64,000 nucleotides of DNA from Nocardiopsis potens DSM 45234 (GCF_000341105.1 NZ_ANBB01000035.1:166807-230806), one strand, 5' to 3'. Shown: positions 18,256 through 30,209, numbered from the stretch's first letter. Notes: generated by a model from the sequence alone, not told the origin. A program made the numbers and translations.

Positions 18256-19164
18256 GTGAGCCGCAGCTACGACTGCGCCGACGACGAGGCGCGCAGGGAC
18301 GGGATCGCCGACGCGGCGTCCACCGTGCGCAAGGGCGAGCTGGTGGTCCTGCCCACCGACACGGTCTACGGGATCGGCGCGGACGCGTTCAGCCCCGCCG
18401 CGGTGGCCTCCCTGCTGAAGGCCAAGGGCCGCGGCCGGGACATGCCCCCGCCGGTGCTGGTCGGGTCGGTGCGCGCCGCGCACGCGCTCATCGAGGACCT
18501 GGGCGGGCACGGCCAGGACCTGATCGACGAGTTCTGGCCCGGGCCGCTCACCATCGTCTGCCGGGCCACCCCGAGCCTCTCCTGGGACCTGGGCGACACC
18601 CAGGGCACGGTGGCGGTCCGGATGCCGATGCACCCGGTCGCCATCGAGCTGCTCAAGGAGACCGGCCCGATGGCGGTGAGCAGCGCCAACCTCTCCGGGC
18701 GGCCGGCCGCGACCCGGGCCGAGGAGGCCGCGGAGCAGCTCGGCGACTCGGTCTCGGTCTACCTGGACGGCGGCCTGTGCGAGGGCGGCGTCCCCTCCAC
18801 CATCGTCGACCTCACCTACGCGGTGCCCCGGGTGCTGCGCTCCGGCGCCATCCCGATCGAGCGGCTCCGCGCGGTCTGCGGCACCGTCATCGGCGAGGCC
18901 AAGCCGCGCCGCCGCCCCGACCCGGAGCCCGAGGCCGAGCCGGAGAACGCGGAGGGCGGGCCCGAGCAGGGCGCCGCCGCGGAGGCCGGGGACGGCGCGC
19001 AGGGCGCGGCGGACAGCGCCGGAACGGACTCCGGGAAGGACGCCGGGACGGACGCCCCGGCCGTGTCCGCGGAGGCCCCCGAGCGGGGCGACGCGGCGGC
19101 GGAGGGGCCGGAGAGCGGCCCCGGCGGGGAGACCGGGGAGCCCTCGGCGCGGCGGAGCGAGTAG
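18256..19164 (+). CDS. Threonylcarbamoyl-AMP synthase (Sua5/YrdC family) with acidic tail
   Basis: It makes threonylcarbamoyl-AMP from threonine, bicarbonate and ATP for the t6A37 modification of ANN-decoding tRNAs. Residues 1-215 are the YrdC domain: KGELVVLPTDTVYGIGADAF (substrate and ATP site), KxR-like KAKGRGRDMPPPVLV, FWPGPLTIVC, and SSANLSGRPA. After that an 85-residue tail rich in Glu, Ala, Gly and Pro adds length unusual for the family; it is probably disordered. GTG at 18256 is preferred because GGGGTGA sits 5 bases upstream; GTG at 18247 is possible. It lies between prmC and a WecA-type gene. Confidence 0.92.
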   Translation: MSRSYDCADDEARRDGIADAASTVRKGELVVLPTDTVYGIGADAFSPAAVASLLKAKGRGRDMPPPVLVGSVRAAHALIEDLGGHGQDLIDEFWPGPLTIVCRATPSLSWDLGDTQGTVAVRMPMHPVAIELLKETGPMAVSSANLSGRPAATRAEEAAEQLGDSVSVYLDGGLCEGGVPSTIVDLTYAVPRVLRSGAIPIERLRAVCGTVIGEAKPRRRPDPEPEAEPENAEGGPEQGAAAEAGDGAQGAADSAGTDSGKDAGTDAPAVSAEAPERGDAAAEGPESGPGGETGEPSARRSE

Positions 19165-19277
19165 GGTGCCGGGAGTCCGGGGGAGTGCTAGTTTCGGGGG
19201 ACCCGAAGATCCCCGCCGATGCGCGCGGCGGCCCGCGAGCCCGCGCGCGACGTCCGTGAAAGGCCACCGGTCACGCC

Positions 19278-20465
19278 GTGCGTGAGTACGCGCTCACCTT
19301 CGTCATCGCCGTGGCGGTCACCTATCTGCTGACCCCCTTCGTCCGGAGAGCGGCGATCGCCGTCGGCGCGGTGCCCCCGGTCCGGGACCGGGACGTGCAC
19401 ACCGAGCCGATCCCGCGGATGGGCGGCATCGCCATCTACGGCGGCTTCGCCGCCGCGATGCTGATCTCCGCGCAGCTCCCGCACCTGCAGGAGGTCTTCC
19501 GCACCGACACCGCGAAGATCTGGTCCGGGCTGCTCCTGGCCGGCGGGCTGATCACCGTCATCGGCATCATCGACGACCGGTGGGGGATGGGCCCGGTGCC
19601 CAAGCTGGCCGGGCAGACCGCGGCCGCGGGCATCCTGGTCGCCCAGGGCGTGCAGCTGCTCTGGCTGCCGCTGCCCGGGATGCAGCTCTCGCTCGGCCCG
19701 TGGCTGGGCGCGGTGCTGTCGGTGCTGCTCATCCTGGTCACCATCAACGCGGTGAACTTCGCCGACGGGCTGGACGGGCTGGCCGCCGGCATCGTGGCGA
19801 TCTCCGCGATGGCGTTCTTCGCCTACTACTACGTGGCCGCGGTGGACCGCGGGTTCGAGCGGCAGTCCTACCCGGCGATGATCGCGATCATCCTGGTCGG
19901 GGTCTGCATCGGCTTCCTGCTGCACAACTTCAACCCGGCCCGGGTGTTCATGGGCGACACCGGCTCCATGCTGCTCGGCCTGCTGCTGGCCTCCATCACC
20001 ATCTCGGTCACCGGGCTGTTCCTGCCGGACCGCGAGGCCGCGGCCGCCGGCGGGATGAGCGGGTTCCACTCCCTGGCCGCGTTCCTCCCGGTGCTGCTCC
20101 CGCTGCTGGTGCTCGCGCTGCCGCTGGCCGACCTGGTGCTCGCGGTGGTCCGCCGCACCCTGGCCGGCAAGTCGCCGTTCGCCCCGGACAAGAAGCACCT
20201 GCACCACCGGCTGCTGGAGCTGGGGCACTCGCACAAGCGCGCGGTGCTGCTGATGTACCTCTGGGCGGCGATCATCGCGTTCGCCTCGGTGTCGCTCTCG
20301 GTGCTGGACTCGCCGCTGATGGTGCTGACCGTGACCGTGCTGGTGGCCGCCTGCGCAGTGGGACTCATCACGCTTCCGCGGCTGCGCCGGCGGGCGCTCC
20401 GGCGCCGGGCCGCAGAGCTCCGCGCCACCGGATCCGAGCAGGCCGAAGGGGGGACCGGCGGCTGA
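19278..20465 (+). CDS. Undecaprenyl/decaprenyl-phosphate GlcNAc-1-phosphate transferase (WecA/MraY family)
   Basis: The enzyme transfers a HexNAc-1-phosphate (probably GlcNAc) from UDP-sugar to a polyprenyl phosphate, the first step of cell-wall polysaccharide or linker synthesis. The 395-residue protein has about 11 membrane segments and the family motifs: DDR in GIIDDRWGMGP (about residues 98-108), NAVNFADGLDG (about 155-165), the nucleotide loop HNFNPARVFMGDTGS, and the WecA-type HIHHR-like KKHLHHRLLELGH. MraY proper would sit in the division cluster, so WecA-type is preferred. The C-terminus is a basic, disordered tail. The gene immediately precedes the atp cluster, as in streptomycetes. 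Confidence 0.93.
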   Translation: MREYALTFVIAVAVTYLLTPFVRRAAIAVGAVPPVRDRDVHTEPIPRMGGIAIYGGFAAAMLISAQLPHLQEVFRTDTAKIWSGLLLAGGLITVIGIIDDRWGMGPVPKLAGQTAAAGILVAQGVQLLWLPLPGMQLSLGPWLGAVLSVLLILVTINAVNFADGLDGLAAGIVAISAMAFFAYYYVAAVDRGFERQSYPAMIAIILVGVCIGFLLHNFNPARVFMGDTGSMLLGLLLASITISVTGLFLPDREAAAAGGMSGFHSLAAFLPVLLPLLVLALPLADLVLAVVRRTLAGKSPFAPDKKHLHHRLLELGHSHKRAVLLMYLWAAIIAFASVSLSVLDSPLMVLTVTVLVAACAVGLITLPRLRRRALRRRAAELRATGSEQAEGGTGG

Positions 20466-20631
20466 GCGGAGTGTGAACTTCTGTGCTCCGCAGGGGGCGA
20501 TTCCGGACTTCTCCGGGGGGTGGTGTCGGTGCACGCAGAACACCCCATACCCTGGAGTAGCACCCGGATCCGGACATCCTGAACACAGGTAAGCTGTGCG
20601 TAAAGGACTCCCGGATCGGGGGCCGAAATCC

Positions 20632-20649
20632 TTGTGATAGCTTTCACGA
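20632..20649. promoter_or_regulatory. Rex-like operator before the ATP synthase cluster
   Basis: TTGTGATAGCTTTCACGA is an imperfect palindrome, 14 of 18 positions symmetric, that closely resembles the actinomycete Rex operator (TGTGAACnnnTTCACA). It lies 37 bases before the AtpI-like gene. In Streptomyces coelicolor the redox repressor Rex, which senses NADH/NAD+, is known to control respiratory genes including the atp operon. No Rex gene is in this window. Prediction only. Confidence 0.55.
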
Positions 20650-20685
20650 GCAAGCACCCCACTGAACACCGACCGGAGCTCAGCC

Positions 20686-21147
20686 ATGCAGGAACACGAC
20701 GCCCGGATCCTCCGCGGCGCCGCGATTCCCACCGCCCTGACCGGCCTCGTCGCGATGGCCGTCGGCTTCGCCTTCGCGGGGCTGCACGGGCTGCTCGGGG
20801 GAGTGTTCGCAGCGCTGCTCGTGCTGGGCAGCTTCGCGGTGTCCGCCTATGTGATCGCGTGGACGGGTGAGCGCAGCCCGCAGCTGATGCTGCCGGTGGC
20901 GTTCCTGGTCTACACGACCAAGATCGGCATTCTCGTGGTGGTCCTCCTGGTCTTCGGGGGGTCGACCGCGTTCGACCACACCGCCTTCGCGTTCTCCGCG
21001 CTGGCCTGCATCGTCGCCTGGCTCGGCGGGCAGGCCGTGGCGAGCAAGCGGGTCAAGCAGTTCTACGTGGAACCCGATCCGCAGCCCGCCGCGGAGCCCG
21101 AACGCGAAGGGGAGCAGACCGCCGCGTCGCCCGGGGAACAGCGGTGA
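20686..21147 (+). CDS. atpI: AtpI-like ATP synthase accessory membrane protein
   Basis: The 153-residue protein has four hydrophobic segments (about residues 14-33, 36-57, 68-90, 97-117) and a charged C-terminal tail rich in Pro and Glu. Its size, topology and position as first gene before atpB fit the ATP synthase subunit I family, which helps assemble the c-ring or supplies Mg2+. Sequence conservation in this family is low, so position carries most of the weight. A ribosome site (GGAG) precedes ATG 20686. Likely the first gene of the Rex-controlled transcript. Confidence 0.8.
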   Translation: MQEHDARILRGAAIPTALTGLVAMAVGFAFAGLHGLLGGVFAALLVLGSFAVSAYVIAWTGERSPQLMLPVAFLVYTTKIGILVVVLLVFGGSTAFDHTAFAFSALACIVAWLGGQAVASKRVKQFYVEPDPQPAAEPEREGEQTAASPGEQR

Positions 21148-21210
21148 CCCCCCTCCCCAGGGGGGATGTGCAAACGATTATCACCAACTGCTATCTTCCG
21201 GAGCGACGAG

Positions 21211-21429
21211 ATGAGCGAGCGTGCGGACGCGAAGGGCGCCGAAGAGGCCCCGCGCGCCAATGCGATGACGGTCCTCTCGTATCTACTGGGGGGCCTGGCC
21301 TTCTGGGGTTTCGTCGGCTGGTTGGCGGATCTGGCGCTCGGATTCGAGACGCTGTTCCTGCCCATCGGTCTCCTGCTGGGCCTGATCGGGTCGCTCTACC
21401 TGATCATCACCCAGTACGTCCGGTCCTGA
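21211..21429 (+). CDS. AtpZ-like small membrane protein
   Basis: The 72-residue protein has a charged N-terminus (about 20 residues) and two membrane helices (LSYLLGGLAFWGFVGWLADL-like and FLPIGLLLGLIGSLYLIITQ) separated by a short loop with ETLF. That is the two-helix layout of the AtpZ/AtpI family found before atpB in many bacteria. ATG at 21211 is preceded by GGAG 7 bases away; an upstream in-frame ATG at 21166 has no ribosome site. Having a two-helix AtpZ-like protein in addition to a four-helix AtpI-like one is worth noting. Confidence 0.8.
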   Translation: MSERADAKGAEEAPRANAMTVLSYLLGGLAFWGFVGWLADLALGFETLFLPIGLLLGLIGSLYLIITQYVRS

Positions 21430-21522
21430 ACGTCCAGCCCGGTAGCCGGCGGCTCCCCGAGAGCGGCGCGGCAGGGCCCTATAAATCGAGGATTGAGTTG
21501 CGTCACGACGAAAGGGTTCGCC

Positions 21523-22380
21523 GTGAGTGCTGACGTCATGTACAGCGCCGCCGGTGAAGAGGGCTGCCATCTCTTCAACGACTTCGGGTGCGGCTTCGAG
21601 GCCCCTGGCACCAGCCTCTTCTTCCCGACCCCGTGGGTGGACTTCGGCCTCCCGATGACCTCGGGGATCACCAAGTACGCCCTGGTGCTGGTGGTCGCCC
21701 TGCTGGTCGCCGCGGGCTTCTGGTACTTCACCACCCGCAACGCGAAGGTCGTCCCCTCCCGAGGCCAGAGCCTGGCCGAGCTGCTGGTGGGCTTCATCCG
21801 GGACCAGATCACCCGGAACACCATGGGCAAGGAGGGCGACAAGTTCCTCCCGCTGATGGTCGCCCTGTTCCTGTTCATCTTCAGCATGAACGTGATGGGG
21901 ATCATCCCCGGGCTGCAGCTGCCGGTCACCTCCAACCTGGCGTACCCGGCGGTCCTGGCGATCTTCGTCTTCATCCTCTGGAACGCGGTGGGCATCAGGC
22001 GCCACGGCGCGGGCGCGCACTTCAAGGCGCGGCTGGTCCCGGGCGGCGTCCCGGCGTGGATCCTCCCGGTCGTGGTGCCGATCGAGGCGCTGTCGAACTT
22101 CGTCATCCGCCCGGCCACGCACATGATCCGACTCTTCGCGACCATGTTCGCCGGCCACCTGCTGCTGGCGGTCTTCGCCGCGGGCGGCTGGTACATGTTC
22201 AACCTGTTCGGCGCCCCCAACATCGGCCTGGGGCTGCTCTCCACGGGCTTCTCCGCGGTCGCGCTGATCGGGTTCCTTGTCTTCACCGCCTTCGAACTCT
22301 TCATCATGGCCGTCCAGGCCTATGTGTTCGTCCTACTGTCCTCCATTTACCTCGGTGAGGCCATGGAGGGTGCGCACTAG
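21523..22380 (+). CDS. atpB: ATP synthase Fo subunit a
   Basis: Subunit a carries the two proton half-channels beside the c-ring. The 285-residue membrane protein has about six helices; the conserved channel arginine lies in the LSNFVIRPATHMIRLFATM region (near residue 195-210), and the following helix contains ELFIMAVQAYVFVLLSSIYL with the conserved Gln/Glu positions. GTG at 21523 is chosen because AAAGGG lies 6 bases upstream; TTG at 21493 is possible but has no ribosome site. The N-terminal 45 residues have two Cys (GCHLF, FGCGF). Confidence 0.96.
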   Translation: MSADVMYSAAGEEGCHLFNDFGCGFEAPGTSLFFPTPWVDFGLPMTSGITKYALVLVVALLVAAGFWYFTTRNAKVVPSRGQSLAELLVGFIRDQITRNTMGKEGDKFLPLMVALFLFIFSMNVMGIIPGLQLPVTSNLAYPAVLAIFVFILWNAVGIRRHGAGAHFKARLVPGGVPAWILPVVVPIEALSNFVIRPATHMIRLFATMFAGHLLLAVFAAGGWYMFNLFGAPNIGLGLLSTGFSAVALIGFLVFTAFELFIMAVQAYVFVLLSSIYLGEAMEGAH

Positions 22381-22462
22381 AACGGTGCGCGCGCTTTACG
22401 ACCCCAGTCCGGTAATCAACGTCAGTTCGGCGGCACAGAGCCCGTCGGCGTGTCTGAGTTAA

Positions 22463-22690
<228 letters not shown>

Positions 22691-22698
22691 TCTTCTAA

Positions 22699-23273
<575 letters not shown>

Positions 23274-23274
<1 letters not shown>

Positions 23275-24080
23275 TGCGTGGGATCAGCCGCACCTCCCTG
23301 GCCGAGGTCACCCAGCGCCTCGACGCGATCCTGCCCTCGGCCGACGCCGCGGCACTGGGACACGAGCTCTTCGAGGTCGTGTCCCTGCTCGGGGCCGAGA
23401 GCTCGCTCCGCCGCTGGCTGGCCGACCAGGCCAACCCGGCCGAGGCGAAGTCGCAGCTGATCGGCGAGCTCCTGGAGTCGAAGGTGTCGCCGTCCACGGT
23501 CCTCGTGGTCGGCGACATCGTCCAGGCCAAGTGGTCCCGCCCGCGGGACCTGCTGGACGCGGTCGAGCGGCTGGCGGTCTACGCGACCGTCGCCTCGGCC
23601 CAGGCCGGCGGCCTGGACGGACTGGAGGACGAGCTCTTCCGGTTCGAGCGGATCATCGAGGCGCAGCCGGAGCTGCGCGCCGCGCTGACCCTGGACGGGG
23701 TCGACGGGGCGCACAAGCGCACGCTTCTGGACGAGCTGCTGTCGGGCAAGGTCAGCGCCCCCTCGCTGGCCCTGATCACCGAGGCGGCCGTGCGTCCCCG
23801 GGGACGTACCCTGGAGCAGGGGCTGGAGCACTACCAGCAGCTGGTCGCCGACCGGGCGCAGCACTTCATCGCTGTGGTCCGGACGGCGGCGGCGCTGAGC
23901 GACGCCCAGCAGGAGCGCCTGCGCCAGGTCCTCACCAGGTCCTACGGCCGGCCCATCCACCTCAACATCGAAGTCGTCCCCGAGCTCGTGGGCGGCCTCT
24001 CCATCCGCGTAGGCGACGAGGTCATCGACGGCAGCGTCGCCGGGCGGCTCGCGGAGGTCCGCCGCCGCCTGGCCGGCTGA
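23274..24080 (+). CDS. atpH: ATP synthase F1 subunit delta
   Basis: Delta links the b stalk to the top of F1. At 268 residues it is longer than the ~180 residues of E. coli; the extra N-terminal part is normal for actinobacteria. The C-terminal signature is visible: TAAALSDAQQERLRQVLTR followed by the family pattern ending VPELVGGLSIRVGDEVIDGS near residues 235-255. Start ATG overlaps the atpF stop codon. Confidence 0.95.
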
Positions 24081-24155
24081 CACGACGAATCACGCAACGC
24101 AATACGCACGGCGCCGGGTACAGCGGCGCCATACGAGAGCAAGGACATACCTGAG

Positions 24156-25799
24156 ATGGCGGAGCTGACGATCCGGCCGGAGGAAATCCGGAACGCGCTG
24201 CAGCGTTTCGTCCAGTCGTACGAGCCCGACGCCGCCGCGCGTGAAGAGGTCGGAACCGTCACCAGCGCCGGTGACGGGACCGCCCGTATCGGCGGCCTTC
24301 CCTCGGCGATGGCGAACGAGCTGCTCGAATTCGAAGACGGCACCCTGGGCCTGGCCCTGAACCTGGAGATCGGCGAGATCGGCGCGATCGTCCTGGGCGA
24401 CTTCACCGGGATCGAGGAGGGCCAGACGGTGCGCCGCACCGGCCAGGTCCTCTCCGTCCCGGTGGGCGACTCCTACCTGGGCCGCGTGGTGGACCCGCTG
24501 GGCCGCCCGATCGACGGCCAGGGCGAGATCGAGACCACCGAGCGCCGCGAGCTGGAGCTCCAGGCGCCCACCGTGATGCAGCGCCAGCCGGTCGGCGAGC
24601 CGATGCAGACCGGCATCAAGGCCATCGACTCGATGACCCCCGTCGGTCGCGGCCAGCGCCAGCTGATCATCGGTGACCGGCAGACCGGCAAGACCGCGGT
24701 CTGCATCGACACCATCATCAACCAGAAGTCCAACTGGGAGTCCGGCGACCCGAGCAAGCAGGTGCGCTGCATCTACGTCGCGGTCGGCCAGAAGGGCTCC
24801 ACCATCGCCGGCGTGAAGGGCGCCCTCGAAGAGGCCGGCGCGATGGAGTACACCACCATCGTCGCCGCCCCGGCGTCCGACCCGGCGGGCTTCAAGTACA
24901 TCGCCCCCTACACCGGCTCGGCCATCGGCCAGCACTGGATGTACGAGGGCAAGCACGTCCTGATCGTCTTCGACGACCTGACCAAGCAGGCCGAGGCCTA
25001 CCGCGCCGTGTCCCTGCTGCTGCGCCGCCCGCCGGGCCGCGAGGCCTACCCGGGCGACGTGTTCTACCTGCACTCCCGGCTGCTGGAGCGCTGCGCCAAG
25101 CTCTCCGACGAGATGGGCGCGGGCTCGATGACCGGCCTGCCGATCATCGAGACCAAGGCCAACGACGTGTCGGCCTACATCCCGACCAACGTCATCTCCA
25201 TCACCGACGGCCAGGTCTTCCTCGAGTCGGACCTGTTCAACCAGGGCCAGCGCCCGGCGATCAACGTCGGTGTCTCGGTCTCCCGAGTCGGCGGCGCCGC
25301 GCAGACCAAGGCGATGAAGAACGTCACCGGTTCGCTCCGGCTGGGCCTGGCCCAGTACCGCGAGCTGGAGGCCTTCGCCGCCTTCGGTTCCGACCTGGAC
25401 GCCGTCTCCAAGCAGCAGCTGGAGCGCGGTCAGCGCCTGATGGAGCTGCTCAAGCAGGGCCAGTACGCCCCGTTCCCGGTCGAGGAGGAGATCGTCTCGA
25501 TCTGGGCGGGCACCTCCGGCCAGCTGGACGACGTGCCGGTCGAGGACGTCCGCCGGTTCGAGCGCGACTTCCTGGACTTCCTGGGCCGCGAGCACTCCGG
25601 GATCCTGGACAACATCCGGGAGTCCGGCAAGTTCGAGTCCGAGACCGAGGCCGCCCTGAAGGAGGCCGTGACCTCCTTCAAGGAGACCTTCCAGACCAGC
25701 TCCGGCAGCATCCTCGGGTCCGAGGAGGAGGCCGAGGCGCTGGACGCCGAGAAGGTCGGCCAGGAGACCATCAAGGTCGCCAAGAGCGCCGGGAAGTAG
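24156..25799 (+). CDS. atpA: ATP synthase F1 subunit alpha
   Basis: The 547-residue non-catalytic nucleotide-binding subunit. Walker [10 protein letters not shown] (about residues 175-183), the alpha-type IDTIINQK region, Walker [14 protein letters not shown], the arginine-finger region [10 protein letters not shown], and the C-terminal helical domain. The acidic C-terminal extension (about 515-547, [11 protein letters not shown]) is typical of actinobacteria. Preceded by GAGAGCAAGGAC before ATG 24156. Three bases separate its stop from atpG. Confidence 0.98.
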   Translation: MAELTIRPEEIRNALQRFVQSYEPDAAAREEVGTVTSAGDGTARIGGLPSAMANELLEFEDGTLGLALNLEIGEIGAIVLGDFTGIEEGQTVRRTGQVLSVPVGDSYLGRVVDPLGRPIDGQGEIETTERRELELQAPTVMQRQPVGEPMQTGIKAIDSMTPVGRGQRQLIIGDRQTGKTAVCIDTIINQKSNWESGDPSKQVRCIYVAVGQKGSTIAGVKGALEEAGAMEYTTIVAAPASDPAGFKYIAPYTGSAIGQHWMYEGKHVLIVFDDLTKQAEAYRAVSLLLRRPPGREAYPGDVFYLHSRLLERCAKLSDEMGAGSMTGLPIIETKANDVSAYIPTNVISITDGQVFLESDLFNQGQRPAINVGVSVSRVGGAAQTKAMKNVTGSLRLGLAQYRELEAFAAFGSDLDAVSKQQLERGQRLMELLKQGQYAPFPVEEEIVSIWAGTSGQLDDVPVEDVRRFERDFLDFLGREHSGILDNIRESGKFESETEAALKEAVTSFKETFQTSSGSILGSEEEAEALDAEKVGQETIKVAKSAGK

Positions 25800-25802
25800 C
25801 CC

Positions 25803-28165
<2,363 letters not shown>

Positions 28166-28173
28166 GCGTTGGC

Positions 28174-28211
28174 GGGAGGCGGGCACCCGGGGCACCGGGC
28201 GCCCGCCTCCC
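28174..28211 (+). terminator. Hairpin between atpD and atpC
   Basis: A perfect 11-bp stem GGGAGGCGGGC/GCCCGCCTCCC (28174-28184 with 28201-28211) and a 16-base loop sits in the only 74-base gap of the F1 genes. No T-run. It could partly terminate or stabilise the upstream RNA and lower epsilon output relative to beta. Confidence 0.5.
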
Positions 28212-28239
28212 GTGAAACCGCCCTCTACCAGAGGAGTTT

Positions 28240-28656
28240 GTGGCAGTGTCGAAGAAGCTTTTCGTCGAGATCGTCTCCCCTGAGCGCGAGCTGTGGGCGG
28301 GCGAGGGCGACATGGTCATCGCCAAGACCGTCGACGGCGAGATCGGCATCCAGCCGGGCCACACCCCGGTGCTGGCCCTGCTCTCGCCGGGCTCGGTGGT
28401 CCGGGTGGTGGGCGGCCGCGAGAGCGGCGAGGTCCGCGCCGCGGCGCACGGCGGCTTCATCTCGGTCGCCGACGACAACCGGGTCTCCATCCTGGCCGAG
28501 ATCGCCGAGCTGGCCGAGGACATCGACGTCGAGCGGGCCAAGAAGGCGCTGGTCGACGCCGAGTCCAAGGTGACCCCGGAGGACACCGAGGCCCAGGCCC
28601 GCGCGCTGCGCGCGCGCAGCCGCCTCACCGCGGTGGGGGAGACCACCACCGCCTGA
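28240..28656 (+). CDS. atpC: ATP synthase F1 subunit epsilon
   Basis: The 138-residue regulator of F1. The N-terminal beta-barrel is recognisable (KKLFVEIVSPERELWAGEGD, GEIGIQPGHTPVLALLSPG, GGFISVADDNRVSILAE), followed by a C-terminal helical hairpin rich in Ala, Glu and Arg. GTG 28240 or GTG 28246; the GAGGAG ribosome site (28231-28236) is better spaced for 28246. Last gene of the atp cluster. Confidence 0.96.
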   Translation: MAVSKKLFVEIVSPERELWAGEGDMVIAKTVDGEIGIQPGHTPVLALLSPGSVVRVVGGRESGEVRAAAHGGFISVADDNRVSILAEIAELAEDIDVERAKKALVDAESKVTPEDTEAQARALRARSRLTAVGETTTA

Positions 28657-28699
28657 GGCGCTCGGCGCCCCGCCGGGGCCGTACGCAGAGGGGGAAGAA

Positions 28700-29173
28700 C
28701 TGTCCGGGCAGACGCTGCTCAGAGTCGCCGAGTGGTCCTTCTTCATCCTGCTCGCGGCGGCCCTGCTGGGGATCGGCGCGGTGGCGCTCCGCCGGTTCCT
28801 GCTGGAGCGCGGCGGCGGCGCCGTCGAGTGCCATCTGCGCCCCTGCGGAGGGGCGCGCCCGGCCCCCTGGAGGATCGGGCTCGGACGCTACGGGAGCGAG
28901 CGGTTGCACTGGTACCGCGTCTTCTCCCTCTGGCCGCGGCCGGCAGCGACGCTGCCGCGCCGCGGTCTCGTCGTTGTGGGGCGGCGCGACCCCGGCCCCG
29001 AGGACCTGACCGAGCTCACCGCGGATCTGGCCGTGATCGGGGTGGGCTGGGCCGCCGAGGACGGCTCCGACCCGGACGAGCCCGCGTACGAGCTCGCGAT
29101 GGGCGAGAGCGCGCTGACCGGCTTCCTGTCCTGGCTGGAGTCGATGCCGCCGGGGACGCCGTGGGAGAAGTGA
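28700..29173 (+). CDS. DUF2550 membrane protein, probable CTG start
   Basis: This matches the DUF2550 family that commonly follows atpC in actinomycetes: one N-terminal membrane helix, then a conserved cytoplasmic domain (VECHLRP, WRIGLGRYGSERLHWYR). The only canonical start in frame after the last upstream stop is GTG at 28781, which would remove the whole membrane helix (WSFFILLAAALLGIGAVALR). A CTG at 28700 has a strong AGGGGG ribosome site with 5-base spacing and gives 157 residues with the expected topology. I therefore annotate a CTG start. Function of the family is unknown. Confidence 0.75.
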   Translation: MSGQTLLRVAEWSFFILLAAALLGIGAVALRRFLLERGGGAVECHLRPCGGARPAPWRIGLGRYGSERLHWYRVFSLWPRPAATLPRRGLVVVGRRDPGPEDLTELTADLAVIGVGWAAEDGSDPDEPAYELAMGESALTGFLSWLESMPPGTPWEK

Positions 29174-29193
29174 CCCGGGCCCCCTCCGGGCGC

Positions 29194-29199
29194 TAGGGT
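29194..29199 (+). promoter_or_regulatory. -10 box TAGGGT, leaderless start
   Basis: TAGGGT ends 7 bases before the ATG of the thiamine-binding protein gene. The same hexamer stands 6-7 bases before three other start codons in the window (30215, 41148, 48388). Confidence 0.5.
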
Positions 29200-29206
29200 C
29201 GGCCCC

Positions 29207-29500
29207 ATGATCGTCGCATTCTCTGTGAGTCCGCTGGGCACCGGCGAGTCGGTGGCTCCGGCGGTGGCCCGTGCGGTCAAGGTGGTCCGGGAGAGCGGCC
29301 TGCCCAACCGCACCGACGCCATGTTCACCAGTGTCGAGGGCGAGTGGGACGAGGTGATGGACGTGGTCAAGCGCGCCGTGCAGGCGGCGGGCGAGGGCGC
29401 GTCCCGGGTCTCCCTCACCCTCAAGGCCGACATCCGGGAGGGCGTCACCGACGGCCTCACCAGCAAGGTCGAGGCGGTGGAGCGGGAGCTCTCCGAGTAG
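29207..29500 (+). CDS. Thiamine-binding protein, MTH1187/YkoF family
   Basis: A 97-residue ferredoxin-like protein of the MTH1187 (DUF77) family. Recognisable parts are [20 protein letters not shown] at the start, [20 protein letters not shown] in the middle, and [14 protein letters not shown] near the C-terminus. Members bind thiamine or related compounds; physiological role is uncertain. Likely a leaderless single gene: -10 box TAGGGT precedes it and a very large palindrome follows. Confidence 0.88.
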   Translation: MIVAFSVSPLGTGESVAPAVARAVKVVRESGLPNRTDAMFTSVEGEWDEVMDVVKRAVQAAGEGASRVSLTLKADIREGVTDGLTSKVEAVERELSE

Positions 29501-29514
29501 CCCCCTTCCCCGTC

Positions 29515-29570
29515 GATCTCGGCGCTGCGGCCCGGTCAGAGCGCTCTGACCGGGCCGCAGCGCCGAGATC
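29515..29570. terminator. 56-bp perfect palindrome between convergent genes
   Basis: Bases 29515-29570 are a perfect palindrome, 28 bp per arm with no loop, starting GATCTCGGCGCTGCGGCCC and centred on GTCAGAGCGCTCTGAC. It fills the gap between a rightward and a leftward gene and probably acts as a bidirectional terminator. A related element is at 37765-37816 with the same central 16-mer. Confidence 0.8.
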
Positions 29571-29585
29571 ACCGCGTCCGTTCGC

Positions 29586-30203
29586 TCAGCGGTCGCCGCC
29601 CGGCTTCCAGAGCACCTCGCCGCCGTCGGCGCCCAGGTACCGGCAGAGCACGAAGAGCAGGTCGGAGAGGCGGTTCAGGTACTTCGCGGTGCGGACGTTG
29701 ATCCCGCCGCCGGCGCCGGTGCCGTGCTCCTCGATCGCGGCCCAGGCGGAGCGCTCGGCCCGCCGGGCCACCACCCGGGCCTGGTGCATCAGCGCGACCG
29801 CCGGGGTGCCGCCGGGCAGGATGAAGCTGCGCAGCACCGGCAGGCCGGCGTTGAACGCGTCGCAGTCGGCCTCCAGCCGGTCGATGTAGTCCTGCTCCAC
29901 CCGGAGCGGCGGGAACTCCGGCTCCTCGCCCTCCGGGGCGAGCGGGGTGGACAGGTCCGCCCCGAGGTCGAACAGCTCGTTCTGGACCCGGGCCAGCACC
30001 GTGCGGACGTCCTCGGGCACCTCGCCGAGGGCCAGGGCGACGCCGATGGCGGCGTTGGCCTCCTCGGCGTCGGCGTAGGCCGCGATCCGGGGGTCGGTCT
30101 TGGCGGCCTTGCTCATGTCGCTGAGCCGGGTCCGCCCGCCGTCTCCGCCCCGGGTGTAGATCTTCGACAGCACGACCGGCTTGTCGGTGTCCTTTTTCGT
30201 CAT
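29586..30203 (-). CDS. Cob(I)alamin adenosyltransferase, PduO type
   Basis: It transfers adenosyl from ATP to cob(I)alamin, giving coenzyme B12. The 205-residue protein has the PduO-type ATP motif KIYTRGGDGGRTRL (residues 14-27), the acidic YADAEEANAAIG helix, LPGGTPAVALMHQARVVARRAE (with conserved Arg and Glu of the active site), and NRLSDLLFVLCRY near the end. It fits the B12-dependent mutase, MeaB and epimerase genes elsewhere in the window. The ATG has a -10-like TAGGGT 6 bases upstream, so the message is probably leaderless and I see no cobalamin riboswitch. Confidence 0.95.
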   Translation of the reverse strand: MTKKDTDKPVVLSKIYTRGGDGGRTRLSDMSKAAKTDPRIAAYADAEEANAAIGVALALGEVPEDVRTVLARVQNELFDLGADLSTPLAPEGEEPEFPPLRVEQDYIDRLEADCDAFNAGLPVLRSFILPGGTPAVALMHQARVVARRAERSAWAAIEEHGTGAGGGINVRTAKYLNRLSDLLFVLCRYLGADGGEVLWKPGGDR

Positions 30204-30209
30204 GCGGCC

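Noticed and set aside
28781..29173. GTG 28781 as start of the DUF2550 protein
   Set aside because: It would cut away the membrane helix and has no ribosome site; CTG 28700 fits better.
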